From NCBI RefSeq assembly GCF_000002995.4, contig NW_025062479.1:21882721-21946720 (forward strand): a DNA stretch of 64,000 nt, in the 5' to 3' direction. How positions within the stretch are numbered: position 1 is the first letter of the stretch; each line of letters opens with the position of its first letter. Both the position numbers and the translations under genes were made by a program. Under the pieces are notes generated by a model. It did no database searches. It was not told where the DNA came from and saw nothing but the letters and a program-made list of their open reading frames with translations. Source of the DNA: Brugia malayi (Eukaryota; Nematoda; Chromadorea; Rhabditida; Onchocercidae). Shown here piece after piece: positions 26,825 to 40,626 of the stretch.

Positions 26825-28486
26825 TTCTTGATGGTATGTTTTCTATAATTATTAATTTTATTGTTAAAATATTTGCATGTCTCATCATTGAAATTATAAG
26901 TGAAACTAGGTATTAAACGTCTATGACTATGACTGGCTTAATTTCAATTCATTTTTACGCAACATATATTACATCCTAAGAGCGAAATTCGAAGCCTTTT
27001 TTACTTATTGTCTCCTTAAATTTGTTTCTTGGATTTCGAAATCATTTGTGAGAGTCATTGGTCTTTTTCGGAACTTGTTGGAAATCATTGTTTTTCTGAC
27101 TTGCTTTGCTTTAATGTCTTGTTAGTGGTAATTCGTTTCATTTCCTGTCCTAGACTTTCTCATTTCAAATAAATTTAAGCTCGCTAGATTACCAAAATAG
27201 AAGACTATGATGTGATTCATTTCAGGTGTTAGTTGACTTTCCCAAAGGACGTTTTGGTTGGATTGATTATATAAGTTAATATCTGAATAGATTAAATTCC
27301 AATGAAATTTTGACATTTTCATTGCTAAATAGAACGTATAGGTTTTTGGTTCAATGAAGTAAGAATTTTCTGAAGGAAAACAATTGATATAAAAGAGAAA
27401 CATGCTGAATAATAAAGAAGATTTGACTGATTCTTACTTTAGCTAATTGTACAGTGCCAAACGTTCTTATTTGTGTTTTATGTTTATGCTTTGTGGATTA
27501 TTGTTTCTATGTTTTTTATAACTTCTTTCATCATTTTTATTAAAATAACAGTAGCCGTTACGCATTTCATACATATTGGTCATTGAATAAAGGACATTGT
27601 GTCTAATTGTCTGATGGCAGAGAAAATTTCTTTCGATTTTTCTAATTTTCATCCTCAGAAGTGCAACTTTTATTAGTTCTCTGACCAACTTCTTTCGAGC
27701 TAGTTATGCATGAGGGTTGAGAGCATAAATTTCAATGCTAACTGCAGGCATTTCACTGTTTATTGGTGACACTTGATCTGCTGAAATATGAGTTCTTGGT
27801 TTAAAAACCGGTCAGGAAGAGAGAACTAGTATTAGTGGTAGGAGTCACTTTAAAGTGCATTCTAGTTCAGTCTTAGTAGAAGTAAAGATCAAGCTTTTCA
27901 CCCAGGTCTGCGTCTTTCAGGTGAAAGGTTTTACGCTTCATTTATTTTCTATCCATGCACTATGGCTTTCAGTATATTAATTGAAACAGTTCAAGAAAAT
28001 GAGGGTAGAGATATCGTAATTCCCGAAAGTTGAAGCAAGGATCGAAGGTGTTTCCTGATTTAAATAGTTCTTGTCGGGATTCATTTTGAAATAGGGTGTA
28101 AATTTAACATTTATAAACAGTAGAGGAAAACTGGTTAGAAGTATGAAATTCCATTTAGCCTAATCAATAATGGTTTTCAAATAATGGTGGCGACATAGCA
28201 AAAACGTAGGTTAATGTTACGGAAGTTTTAATAGCGAAATTTCGAAAACGGTCCTTGATGGTTTGTTGAAGCATGTAAAGTTATTGCTGTTCGTGAATTT
28301 AATGATATCAACAAGATTATTATTAACTGGATAAATATAATTCTAATCAAAGCTTGCAAAAGATTTATTTCAATCATTGTTATGTAAATTTTGATCTGCA
28401 ATTTTGCTAATAAACTTGAAGCAGTGATTTACAGAATGTATATCAAAGCTTTTCGAGTATTATCAGCGTGACATTGATGATATGTA
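26825..28486. other. Convergent intergenic region
   Basis: Lies between the 3' ends of MVB12 (plus) and the SH2 gene (minus). It is less AT-rich than most intergenic DNA here, especially at 27700-28300. The minus-strand open frames at 27122-27403 and 27467-27688 show no recognisable domain or splice context, so I do not call genes. Confidence 0.45.
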
Positions 28487-31119
28487 TTAATATGACTTAT
28501 TCTGCATTCCATTAACTGGAAATATATCTGCGACACATTCGCCATTCACTTCATGCAAGTGGACATAAACATTGTAATAGTTGACTAATGCATCCAGTGT
28601 GAAAAACCATGGTGCCATTGGATCACCGTATTCTACCTTAAGTAACTTTGAAATTTTATAATTAGAGAAATAAATTCGATGTAGCACTGATCAATAAATG
28701 AATTAATGACTTTTTCAAAAGAATGAAAAAGATGGAGAACTTCAAGTGATAATTATATTAAATAGATGAAAATTTTAGTTCCTTAAAACCTTTGTTTTTT
28801 TTTATCGTTTTAAACTTCTTTCAAAACTATCACCTAAACTAATATAATTTTTTTTAATTTTACAAAGTTGATAAAGAATTTATGATTTCAAGATTTTTCA
28901 CTGGAAACAACTAACTCGAAGATTATTTAGCATTTCAGGTTTTGATCTTGTCTTTGAGTAATCCGCATGTTGCTTTCGTTGTTTGATTGGATAATGACTA
29001 GAAGAACTTTTAGTAACTCGAACTAAGCATTATGTAAAACTTTGTAAGGAATCTTTAGATAAATAAATACTGTTCTCTATGTATAAATAAGTTTAGGACG
29101 AATCTCCTAGATATGGTGTTTCTGGTTGCATTATTCTCCTAGATATGGTGTTTCTGGTTGCATTATTCTTATATCTATTGCTGTTCAGAGTTCTTTTTTT
29201 TTAATTCTGAAATCTTTCAAAAGCAACATAATTTACTTATATATGAAAGTAATATAAAGCGAACTATACGATGCCAGAACCACTGCGATAAATAATATAA
29301 AGACTAAGTGATGGCAATACATTGTTTAATGATTTCACTTTTGGCATCTGAAAGAAATTATACATAAATAAATTAATCTAATTAGTGAGATTAGCTTAAT
29401 TACTCACAACCTAATTATTAGAGAATGACCATATGGTATAGTTTGAATGAAGCAGGCTTCATAACATATTCCTCTGCTTGCTTTGCAGTTAATACTCCAA
29501 TGTAAGCTTCTACCGATGGTGGTAATTCCATGGAACCAGGTGTTCGTGCTGTCCACACAGCTTGTTCTTTGGACAATAGTCGAGGTGTGACAGTGGTTCT
29601 GCAATATGAATTGAGATGACAGACATATGAGTGAGAATAGAATTGACAAGGACAGTTATGGATGCTGGAATGATTCATGAAAAGTTTACGGTAGCATCAT
29701 TTCATATTCATCACAGCTTTTCTTTGAAGTGGTCAACTTGTCCACTTGACCAATGGATGATGGTACATCTAAGGTCTTCGACAAACATAAACGTTCTACC
29801 CTTCGTCCAGTATGCTGCAATAATAATTTATAAATAAAATTATATAAAAAAGTTTGTTGTCTAGAAGAGATGTCATTCATTGATAGACTGTACTATGATC
29901 TTTTTTCAAAATGTAAAATTTCTTTAATTAAAATTCAAAGACTAATATTACGTTAAGAATGTGAAAATTTAAAAAAAGTTTTAAAATTGGAAATTTTGAA
30001 AAATTCTCGCATAATTTAAAAAGACAAAAAGAGTGATAAAATCCTTCTTTAGCGAGAATATACGGTAGTCTCACGTCTTCAATTTCAGAAATACGTGTAT
30101 TGGATTTAGAACTAAGCGTAGAGGATGATAAATGTGGTGCACGAAAATTCCATGTACGTACTGGAACATCCAATGCTACAAAACGATATTTTTTGGAAAA
30201 TATGACATAAATGATAAATGTATATAAATTTCAGATTTTTATATATCTTTTCAAATCTTTTCTGAATAACTTCATGAGTCTCTTTTTTTGTTTTGTTTTT
30301 CTTTTTTTTTTTTGAAAATGTTTGAGAAGCTAAAACCAAAAAAAAAAAAAAAGACTAACTCATTAACTACATGTTTTAGTGAAAATTTAATTTCTCCACT
30401 TTTATGTATCATCAGAAATTTATTCTACCTTATGAATACGTAAAAAAAATTTTAGCACTTTCAATTTTGATGATATTAGCAATGCATTCAAGATTATCAC
30501 GAGTATTAACTTCTTGCTGATAAAAAATCAATTTCTGATAAACGGCAAATACCTTCACGTTCAACCTTTTTGTTTAGATTGTATGAGATATCATCATATT
30601 GGCTTACATGTGGCTCCGATTTCTCAAAAACACTTTTGTAATTAGATCCTGTCAAATTGTAAGAACCTGATGAAAGGTTACGATTCGTTTCTTCTCCTTT
30701 TTCCTAAACTCTTTCTTTTATATTAACTATTTTAACTGAACTTAAAAAAAAAACAAGAAAGTAATCACTTGAGAAAAATTACTATAAATGTGAATAAAAC
30801 TTTACAGCAGTTTGATAATAGCTGTTTCGGAGTGTCAAATTCATAATTTCAAATGAAAGAGTATAGATGTTATGTCTAAAAATGTTGTCTATGTAACCAT
30901 AATACAAGCAACGAACATTGATAACGTTTAAGTCTTTTTTTTTTTTTAAATTGATAACATTTCAACAAAGTATAATACCCGTGATAGCTTAGATGCAATA
31001 ATGCATGGTCGACCATGTACACAACATTCCAATTCTTGTCTTAATTCTTTCTTTGAATCACCAAATTCTGATGTTGATTGCATCGGTGAGAGCTGCTGAT
31101 CATCCATGGAACTACTCAT
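28487..31119 (-). CDS. SH2-domain protein, degenerate SH2 with apparent frameshift
   Basis: Seven exons: 31119-30979, 30703-30553, 30175-30075, 29814-29690, 29598-29408, 28997-28916 and 28645-28487. The N-terminal ~215 residues are Ser-rich and disordered with Tyr motifs (SQYDDISYNL, DEYEMMLP) that could be phospho-sites. The C-terminal half reads as one SH2 domain: AYIGVLTAKQAEEYVMKPASF, GHSLIIR, HYPIKQRK, and PWFFTLDALVNYYNVYVHL. Exon 5 must change frame once (one base short) between ASF and GHSLIIR: incoming phase fits the first part and outgoing phase fits the second. The FLVR arginine that binds phosphotyrosine is not seen. SH2 adaptors recruit signalling partners to phosphotyrosine; binding here is doubtful. 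The break could be a sequencing error or true decay. Confidence 0.7.
29103..29166. repeat. 32-bp tandem duplication in SH2 gene intron
   Basis: Two identical copies of a 32-bp unit beginning tctcctagatatggtgtttc lie in the intron between exons 5 and 6. Confidence 0.95.
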
Positions 31120-32322
31120 TACTGCAAGTGAAGCAAATTTGCATAATTAGCAAAAATAAATGAACAATTTCAGATTGGTATATTCGTGCAAAAAATTGAT
31201 AAGAATAAATGATATTAAGTCAAGTAAAATTCAAATAAGTAAATGTTAAGTAATCCTTAGGAAGTAACACTAGCAAATTCAGGTTAATATTGAATAATGT
31301 GAAGCGAGATTAATAGAGATAGTTACTTATAATGCTTCTTCTGATATGTAGCTGTTAAGAAAGGTCTTTAAGTAAATAACACTAAGTAACAATTAAATAT
31401 AACCGTAAAGCTTTGACTAAAGAAAACAATGAAGTCATAGCTAACCTTGCTACACTTTATAAATGCATCGTTTCACTTCATCTAGAACTAAAATTTTCAA
31501 AAATATAGGCAATTTACATACTTTACACTACTGTAATGTAATCAAATCAAAACGATGTGTTATAATGCTAATAATATACAACATTGATCGAGAGTAAGTA
31601 GTAATATAAACCGCTAGTGGTTAATTTAATTGGAACAATCATTAGAATTTCTCTTCATTGATTTTACTTCGTGGTTTTGCGGGCAGATGTATACTATTGA
31701 AGATATTAAAATGACACTTTGTAGAAACTTTAAATCTAACAAAAAAATCACTTTAAAATGTTGAAACTAAAATATTATTTCGAAATCGATTTATTGATAT
31801 GCAACACTTCAATGCAATGCAAAAAAAAAAAAAAAGAAGCCCTAATAATTTCCAAATCGAATAGTTCGTATTTGTGAAGGCATTTAAATTTAGTTATGAT
31901 CTCCATACCATACACATACATATACATACGCACACACACACATACATTGAGAGAGATAGAAAAATGAATAAATAAATAAACTGCAAATAATGTACCATGA
32001 ATTTTCGAAAAAAAAAATTTTTTTTAAAGCTTTTTAAGAAAAAATAATTAATTAAAGAAAACAAAACTTACAAAAACTTATTTTAAGAAACAATCTTAGA
32101 ACTTCATCGTTCCTAATTAAAAATAACATACACAATGGACAAGTAGCATAAGCATTTTGAAACACCGAGAAGTTAACAATGAATAGCCAACAAATCACTT
32201 ATATATGTTCTCCCGATTTTTAGATTTAAGAAAAGTTTTGAATATTGAGCTAACAATAATCATATGTAGTATAAAACCGTAAGCAAAAAAAAAAAATTTG
32301 TTCGAGCATATAAAATTTTCCG

Positions 32323-32353
<31 letters not shown>

Positions 32354-33049
32354 ACTGCCAACAGCTAATTTGTGCAAAGAGAAAATTACATTTTGAATAG
32401 AAAGACAAAAAAATGAAAAAGATCTCGTATTCATTTGCAATCCAGAGATTTAATAATATACCCACTACGAATGAATAATAAACTAAGAAAGAAATGGAAG
32501 GAAAGATGATGATTTATACACTAAAATATATAAGGAGAATATACAAGCAGCAGCAAAATATACATGCAATAAATTAAATTGATGAAAAACGAAGATACAA
32601 AATCACAGTGAGATTCTCTAAGGGAGATACAGATGATGAAAGAAAAGGCATAGAAAGTTACTAATGCCATAATAACTAAATTAAAAGTCTAACCAAGTGA
32701 ACCAGTACTGTATCAAGATCATCTTATGAATCTTTTTTAATAAGTCGTATATATATATATATATATTAATTCCTTTCAAAAATCATTTAATTTTAAAAGA
32801 AATTGTTAGCATTAAGAATATCACCCTATTTAAAAGTATATTCAAATAACCACCTTCTTAAGTTATAAAAAAAAAAAAAAAAAAATTACATCCCCTTCTC
32901 TGCAATTTTATAAAGTTATAACCAGTGACCATTCTAAATTATTAAAATTATTACTCCATCCTCGGCTTAAAATAGATGCATTACTGAAATTTACAAATAT
33001 AAATTTGCTTTAAGATACATGATGAATCTTTATTTCACTTCATCATTAA
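31120..33049. other. Intergenic, 1.9 kb
   Basis: Between the OATP 3' end and the SH2 gene 5' end, both on the minus strand. It contains a mixed CA/TA repeat at about 31911-31945, an A27 run at 32324-32350 and an (AT)n tract at about 32748-32766. No coding exon is supported. Confidence 0.55.
31122..31131 (-). promoter_or_regulatory. Likely spliced-leader acceptor, SH2 gene
   Basis: The minus strand reads cttgcag, then TA and the start ATG at 31119. Confidence 0.5.
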
Positions 33050-36000
33050 CTATTTCTGGTGCTGTTTCAGCACATTCACTTCTGCTTCTTCATTAACTTG
33101 ATTCAATTCTGAATTCTCAATGACCGCTTCTGTTGGCAATGGATCGTCACGCATTTGGGATGAGAAAAATAATAATGTGCAAATTAGGAACACCATGGCA
33201 ATTGTCTGAAATATATATATATATATCTTTCTGTAAATTTCAATTTTAAAAATGCTTTTATTACATTAAAATACATATCGGAAAACAAAATCCGCTATAA
33301 ATTTGAAATATATAGTCCATTAATTGTGTTACTGTAACGCTGTTCAAGTTCAAAGCAAAATTATTCCATAAAGAAAACTTGCCTGACCAATCACACTGAA
33401 AGCAAGAAAAAGATCGGCCAAAAGTTTATTCTGATATAGCATGCAGCTTCCTTGCTGAAAATTGTGCAAGTAAAAAAACCAAATCTATGCAAAATTAAAG
33501 AAAAAAAAAACACACATACATAACACAGGAATATGAGTAGCGTACTTTTCCGGAGCAAACATCTAAATTGTAACGAATGCACGACACATCAAACATCCAT
33601 CCAAAAAGAACTGGTGCAGGAATAGTGCCAATAACTCTCACCAAAATCCACTGAATTCCAAGCGCAAATGAACGCTCAGCATAATCAACTGTTCTAAAAA
33701 GAATTAGTTTATTCTGGAATTTTTATACATTGTAATGTACATAATATACAGTTGGTGAAAAAAGTTATTTAAACTGCTTGCCAATTTTTAAACTAACTAT
33801 TAATTTCTAATGAATTAAGAAAACTGAAATAAGTTTCGGAATATCTTTCAAAATTTCTAATTTAGTTTTAAACTAACAATACCTTAACACTACTGAAATT
33901 AATGGAACTCCAACAGCAAATGCAAAAAAACAGAACGGAGCAAATAGAGCAAGAAATGCAAAAAGTCCTCTACACTTTGATTCACACAATCCATTCTTAA
34001 CAGTCCGATATCCAAATCTAGTATTTTCAGGCACACATGAACAGTTGTAATACATCTAAAATCAATATCGAAATTAAATCTTGGAAGAAATTGCATTAGA
34101 ATTTTGTTTGTTTGAAGCAATCACTGTTATCCTATTTTACAACAGTGATTTAGTCCTTGGTTTTCATAATAAAGAAGACTGAAAATCTTTGTCATACAAT
34201 CCTAGTATATTTTCAGTTAGAAAACAAACAAAATTTTATGAACAACCTTTCTGAGCGGTTCATAATTTTGCTGACAACCGGCGAAACATGGCGAATAGAA
34301 AGAGATTTGCTTTTCATTATAAAACTCAGCACATACTGGATGATATTCACTTGGAACACAGTCACAATGACGGTTACAGGTGGATTTTAGAGATGGTAGC
34401 ATTTCTGTAGCATTATTATTCTGATCTGAATTTGAAGCGCTGCAAAATAGATTAAATAAAAGATGAAAAAGCTGCAGAATAATGCTGAAAATTTATGGTG
34501 AAAAGAAATTTAAATTAAAATTTCAAACTATGAAATTTTAGATACAATACAATTTCTCATTCTTAAAATCTAAACACAAAATAAGAAACAGAAACTTACA
34601 CGTCCATTTCATAATGCTCTTCAATTCCAGCAAGTGGATCGTGATCACAATAAACAAGATACATTGGTGATAAGATAAGCGTACACATTAGTAATGCTAT
34701 GCAAAATTTCAAAGTTTTAACACAGCTTAAACGAAATCGTTGAACGATGAAACCACTGAACATTGTACCTATTCCAGCCATTGGAACCATTATACAACCT
34801 GAAAGCAATTCTTTTTTTCTTTTTTTTTTTTTTTTTTTTTTGAAACTTTAAGATTTGAACTAGAAGAATAAGTTGAAATTTCAAATATTTATAAATTAGA
34901 ACTGAACCAATCAACATATTTGCTTTGCTTGGTGCAACGCTGAACTGTCGTTCAAGATACTTTGACATGAATGTCGATGCACCCGTTATAATAAATCCTG
35001 AAAATTTTGGATAGATATATTTGAAAAATCATTGATGCATTACATAAAATCTAGGTCATATTTTTTGACGTTTAACCTGTTCCTTACATTAGGCAATTCA
35101 GATATCTTATATCCTATAGCAGAATTAGGCATTCAATTTTTAAAAATTATTCCCTTTTTCGTAAGACATTTTAATTTTTTTACAATACTCTGAAAGAATC
35201 CGAAAATTTCATACTACTAATAAACCCTAAAGGAATAAATACCTTTGATGAAACAACTCCAACAATATCAAGACATCCAATACAAAACATTTGAAAATTT
35301 TCAAAATTGTGAAGGAATGAAAAGATATTAAGAGCAAAAAACAAAAAATAAAATAAAAAAAAACTAAAATAAAAACCTTATGCCACGCCTGATTTGCATT
35401 TATAAATAAGGATGAAAATATGCATTACATGTGAAATCATGGATCGCATAATGTTGTTATTTGTCATAACTCTAATTTGGTTGACAGGATTTACCCGAAC
35501 AGATAAGTGCATTTGAATCATTGAGTTTTACATGTTTAAAAAAAATTTTTCTTTTTTTTATTGGGGAAAGATAACTTAGTGCACATGTTTCTGATAGCTG
35601 TTAGGTTTTACTGCACAAAAAAAAAAGTATTTCTTTAAAAATTTCAAATCTTCATATTTCAGAAAAAAATTCTGGCACTGAAAAAACAGAATGGCAAAGA
35701 ATAATGGGCAACAAAACAGAAGAATCAATTTATAAAGATGATAGGCTGAAATCAATAAACAAAATGCGCCGTTTTCAATGGAGCACCTATCCTCTTATCC
35801 AAAAGAATGGAATACGAAATAAGAAGCAGAAAATCAAATTTGAACATGATGATCAAAATAACACGCAATATGGATTACGCAGTATGTACAAGTACGGAGG
35901 TCAAGGAATATTTGGACAGATTACGATAATTGAATAGTCAAGTAATTTTTTATTTCATAATGACTTAGAAAATTATCGAAATTTAACAATCATCAAAAAA

Positions 36001-39000
36001 AAAAATATCAAAAAATTTCTTTAAAACATACCATCAACAGCCATGGCAAAAGTTATAAGCATATAACTACCATTAGATATTATTCTATAGATAGCTATTG
36101 GTATATGTCGTACGTCAAGCCATATGTGGTACCAGAATGGACCACGATTATTCTGTAGTGCTGGCATTGATTCTCCAATTGTTATAGTTTGAACAGTTGT
36201 TGCACCTTTTAAAGATTAATTTTTTATATCAAAATTTTTAATTAAAATCAAAAAATTTAGCTGGAATCCAGAAATTCCGCAACATTATCAAAACTGATAA
36301 ATAATGAATCAAAATTGATAAACAATGAATTAGTGAGGATTCCCACACATTTTGAAGATTATGAAATTTAAAGAAGACAAGAAATTTTTTATAACTAACT
36401 AACTCAGATTAACTTCAGTTTAACATCACAGCTTTTTTCTATGAGGTCTATTCATTATGAAGATGAAAAGGTTATTTCTCAATGTAGTAAAACTTAAAAA
36501 AAAATCGATTTAAAAAATGCAGTAGAACTTAAAAAAAAAAAACTCGAAAAAATCCAGCAATCAGCGCTGCCTAATGATAGTGAAGTAATGATTAGTTCAT
36601 CAATCTGAAATAACTCTCCACAAAATCCGAAAACACAGATTTTCAGTGTCATTTAGTTGACTGCAAGTACACTATACGACTAGTGTACACACAAAAAACT
36701 GCTTCACCTTCACTTTCCGCTGGCAAAAGAGGTCCACAAATTGCAGCTGTTTTGCTGGTAGATGGAATACCGCAACATTCTGCACTACGTTTTTTTGTAC
36801 TGCCTATCGTTTCTTCATGTAAACGTGTTCTACAAATAAAATCTAAGTGTTAATAATTTTATACTGTATATCAAATGTTTTTTTTTTTTTTTTTTTTACT
36901 ACCGTTGATTTCTGATTTTCAATCAAATTTTTTATCGAAATTAAATGCAGAAAAACAAAAGCAAACAAACTTGAACCAACCGATGCCATTTAAGTGATTC
37001 CGGAAGGACTTTCGGCAAGACCAATATGGGAAAAACGGCAATTAAAGCTAAAATACTAGCTATCTGAAAGCCAATCCACCAAGCACCTACCCATTTTGGA
37101 TCCGTTTCATCGATATTTAAAATCCTTAAAAAAATATTTTACAGATAAAAATACAGAAAAGTGTCGAATAAAAGCACATTAAGCATTAGGAGACTAACTT
37201 GATATGAAGCTCTGATTGCAAGAAATCTGTGTGATAGCGCAAAAATGAACTAGACATTAGGAAGCCAAAAGCCGGACCAAATATTGCAAAGGCATAGAAA
37301 ATACCTGAAGTAGCATGATACTTACTAATATATTTTAAAAATAAAGTATAAATTCACGCACTCAGCTAGCAAACACACAGTATACCTATTCATAAAATAT
37401 GTTATGATTTTGATTGAATTTTTTTTTAAATGATATTTGGTTAATGACTTTATAAATCACTGCTAAAAAAATTTTTATTTCGTGATGTATAGTATGGTGC
37501 AATAAAATCTATTATCTTCCGATGAATTGATAGTCGACGACATCTTTGAAGCTTCTTGTGCATTTATGAATTTAGAACTTTTAGTTTATGGATGTTTTGA
37601 AATATTCTTAAATATCAAAAATAAAAAAAAAAAAAAAAAACTAAAATGCATAACTACCAAGATAAAGCGAAGAAAGAGTTGGGCCAACATTTTCATCGAT
37701 ATAACTAACACCAAGAGTGAACAGTGGTGTTGCACCAATACCATGAAGAAAGTGACCAAGACAAAATAGAAACACGTATCGGAACGTACCGGGCTAAAAA
37801 ACTGAAACTGTATATAAACTATTTTTTGAGTAATTTAAGCCTAAAATGAAATGCTACCAATCTAAAGTGGAATACCTGATTTTCGGGAGATGGACAGCTT
37901 CGTAAAGCTTCAGCACTAGCCGCTGACATTAGTGCATAAAGTGAATTATTTAGTAGAGCATAATTTTTTCTGAGTCCTGAAAAAAAAAATAGTTTCCTAA
38001 AGTACATAGTGTTAACTTTATTAATAATAATAATAAGCAGGGCATAAACTTTATTAGTTCCATCTAAATTGTATTTTCAACGAAAATTTCAATCACATTT
38101 AAGGAGGTAAATGACTAACTAGTGAGTTATGAATATACGCAGTAATTCACATTTATGAGCAAAAGTGCGAGTTAATCAGAAATCGTTATATAAAAATGAA
38201 AATATTTACAAATCTCAACTGTTTCAGTGCTTAAAAGCATCAGAAATATTTCGATAGTTACAGCTGCTAATAGCTTTTACTATTTACCTATTCATTCAGT
38301 ATAGGAGACATTCAACAGGAAATGGTCCAACATAAAATTTTATGTAAAATGAACAATTCAGTCTTTTCAAAAAAAAAATAAAAAATAAAATAATAATAAT
38401 AATAACAGTAATAATAAAATAAAGCGATGCTAACCGGAAGATGTATGTGAAGGATGGCATTTACTAAATGTAGGTTCATGAGCATTATGGGTAGAAGTAT
38501 ATGAATCAGAGAAATTGTGTGGCATTGTAAAAATAAAGCTGCCTAATGCCATCAGTAATAATCCCGCTGCAAGCACCATTGGTTTTGAATGACGTCCACC
38601 AAAGTAAGAAACAGGTATACACAAAAGTACATAGCCAAAATCGTAGAACTATAAAGAAGAAGTTTTTTAATGCATTAAATTGCATCAAATTTATAAAATT
38701 TATTAGCACATTATTTTCATTGAAGTTTTACAATTTTAATGAAAGGAAAAGAGAGACATTAAGAACAACTTGCTGACAAATTTCTACCTGCATGATACGA
38801 CCTATAGTTGATGAGTTGAACTGAAATCTTCGTTCTATAGAAGTTATTGCCGAAGGGACCAAACCATTTACAAGCAATCCCTGTACTGTACAAAACCAAC
38901 ATAACCACAACAACATCCAATTTCTTTTACCAAACCGCTGCAACCATTTAGGCCTAAAATACTTGATTTTAGTGATGAAATTGACAAAATTTCAAGCAGT

Positions 39001-39056
39001 TTATTAGCCACTGTGTTATCCTACCACAATTAATTGAATCAAGCAGTGGAATCGAA

Positions 39057-39094
<38 letters not shown>

Positions 39095-40125
39095 GACAAA
39101 TAGAGCTTTGTTACTAACAAATGTTACAACCGCAGGAGTTCTAACAACATCAAAGATAAAGGACAATCCAGTTTACTGAATCCAAGAAACTAGATGAAAA
39201 AACAGATTAAAATATCTACAGATTACTACATTAAGTAAAGAACAAATCCATAAATGATATCAAATTTATTTTTTGAATCAAAGCAGAGAAAAAATTACGA
39301 CATTATTTAATTATTATAATATAAAACTTAAAAATATATAATAGAAGGGAGAAACAAAAATTTTAACCTCCAATTCCGTATCCCAACCAAGGATTCTGTT
39401 GCCATAACATTGATCTCTTTTTCGATAGCCTGAATTTGTTGTTGCTTTTGCCACACACATACTGTTGACCAAGGCTTTTCTCGTTTTTGCATTGGCCATG
39501 GTGGACCCGACGCAAAACCATTATTATAATTTCTAAAGTAGAAAGTCGAATAATTTCTATGACTAAAGCACATAATTTTATACAGAATTTCAGGGTATTT
39601 CGTTCAAAGCTGGTGATAATATGCAAGAAATGATTGCTAGAAAAGTAAAACATTTATTTGAAAAACTATTTGGAATAAATAAAAACTATGGAATTATTTG
39701 GCCAAAGCTGACCTATAATGTCCAGCGGGTCTTTTTTTGGACTCTTCTGACTTAGATAATTGAGATTTGTCATTAAAACCACCAGATCCTGGTGATTCTG
39801 ATCTTTCGGAATTATTGCCAATAGCTGTAATAAAGAATTGATTTTGTATTAAAAATCATTCAAAATAAAATAATGTGCAATTTTTTTGTGATGAATAATT
39901 ATTGAAGGGAAGATGAATCATGCAATCAATAACCATAGCTGATGCAACAGACGAAGTTAATAAAAAAGAAATACCATTACGGGAGAAGTGATACTCTCGA
40001 GAAGATGATGGCTTCTCGAGATCCCCTGGAGCCGAGCGGGTTTCAGCATTCCTTACATTATCGTCTACATGTTTGCACTCAATGTGCAGCATATTGTTAA
40101 CTGTACCATCATTTACTGCTTGCAT
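33050..40125 (-). CDS. Organic anion transporting polypeptide (OATP/SLCO family)
   Basis: Eighteen exons, every phase consistent, 873 residues: 40125-39975, 39824-39713, 39532-39368, 38953-38788, 38648-38435, 37976-37876, 37793-37658, 37304-37199, 37124-36981, 36829-36708, 36205-36032, 34997-34908, 34798-34600, 34439-34247, 34055-33883, 33693-33546, 33454-33383 and 33205-33050. OATPs are 12-helix plasma-membrane exchangers for bile salts, steroid conjugates and drugs. The family signature DPKWVGAWWIGF is at about residues 392-403. The large Cys-rich Kazal-like extracellular loop is at about 645-715 (CNRHCDCVPSEYHPVCAE, SPCFAGC, NCSCVP). Hydrophobic helices follow in order from about residue 155. 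The hydrophilic N-terminus of about 150 residues is longer than usual. The intron after exon 17 uses a GC donor (CAG|GCAAGT). The start follows attag directly, so trans-splicing is likely. Confidence 0.92.
35439..35937 (+). CDS. Candidate nested gene: small secreted protein inside an OATP intron
   Basis: On the plus strand within the OATP intron 34998-36031. A first exon at 35439-35506 encodes an ideal signal peptide (MDRIMLLFVITLIWLTGF) and ends at a gt donor. A second exon begins after tatttcag at 35663 and runs to the TAG ending at 35937. It encodes about 90 hydrophilic residues, including MRRFQWSTYPLIQKNG and SMYKYGGQGIFGQI, with no cysteines. The simple splice is off by one base at an A7 run just inside exon 2. 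An alternative acceptor ending at 35699 restores the frame but has no pyrimidine tract, and the downstream ATG at 35704 gives 77 residues on its own. I do not recognise the family; a secreted peptide or peptide precursor is possible. Confidence 0.45.
39059..39092. repeat. (AT)n microsatellite in OATP intron 3
   Basis: About 16 consecutive AT units. Confidence 0.95.
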
Positions 40126-40135
40126 CTAATATGTT
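40126..40135 (-). promoter_or_regulatory. Likely spliced-leader acceptor, OATP
   Basis: The minus strand reads acatattag directly before the start ATG at 40125. Confidence 0.5.
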
Positions 40136-40322
40136 AGCCAAATGTCACCGAAGTCAATTCACACGTTGCCTCCGGCGCAAATGACCTAATAGAGTGGGAA
40201 TACAGAGAAGGCGTACAAAAAAGTCCATTCATTGCATGCAGACGTACATTATTATATTCATATGTCAAATGAAAAAATACTATCAATAAAAGCAAAGCTA
40301 CATTTCATCAGCACACACACAT

Positions 40323-40359
<37 letters not shown>

Positions 40360-40626
40360 GACAAATCAATTGTATAAAGATTAGCTAAGTGTCTGTGTGA
40401 GTGTCATATGTGGTGCACCACTCGCCACTGATATAATGATTGAGGGAAGAGAAGAGAGGGAGAGAGACAGATGAAGGAGTGAGAAAGGTTGGTCGAGACG
40501 GACGGATGGACAATTTTTCCGGATTGCTGAAGCAGGAACCGGATATGTGAGCATGCATGCTAGACGCTGGGATAGGAAAGAATCATACAGGTGAGTGTAT
40601 TTAGGCAAACACCTCTCCATCAGTCA
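40136..40626. other. OATP upstream region with simple repeats
   Basis: Holds a (CA)n microsatellite at about 40312-40355 and a purine-rich GA stretch at 40440-40500, directly upstream of the OATP start. The promoter is presumably here, but I recognise no specific element. Confidence 0.5.

Noticed and set aside
27122..27688. Two minus-strand open frames of 93 and 73 codons
   Set aside because: No conserved motif, no acceptor/donor pairing, and composition like the surrounding convergent intergenic DNA.
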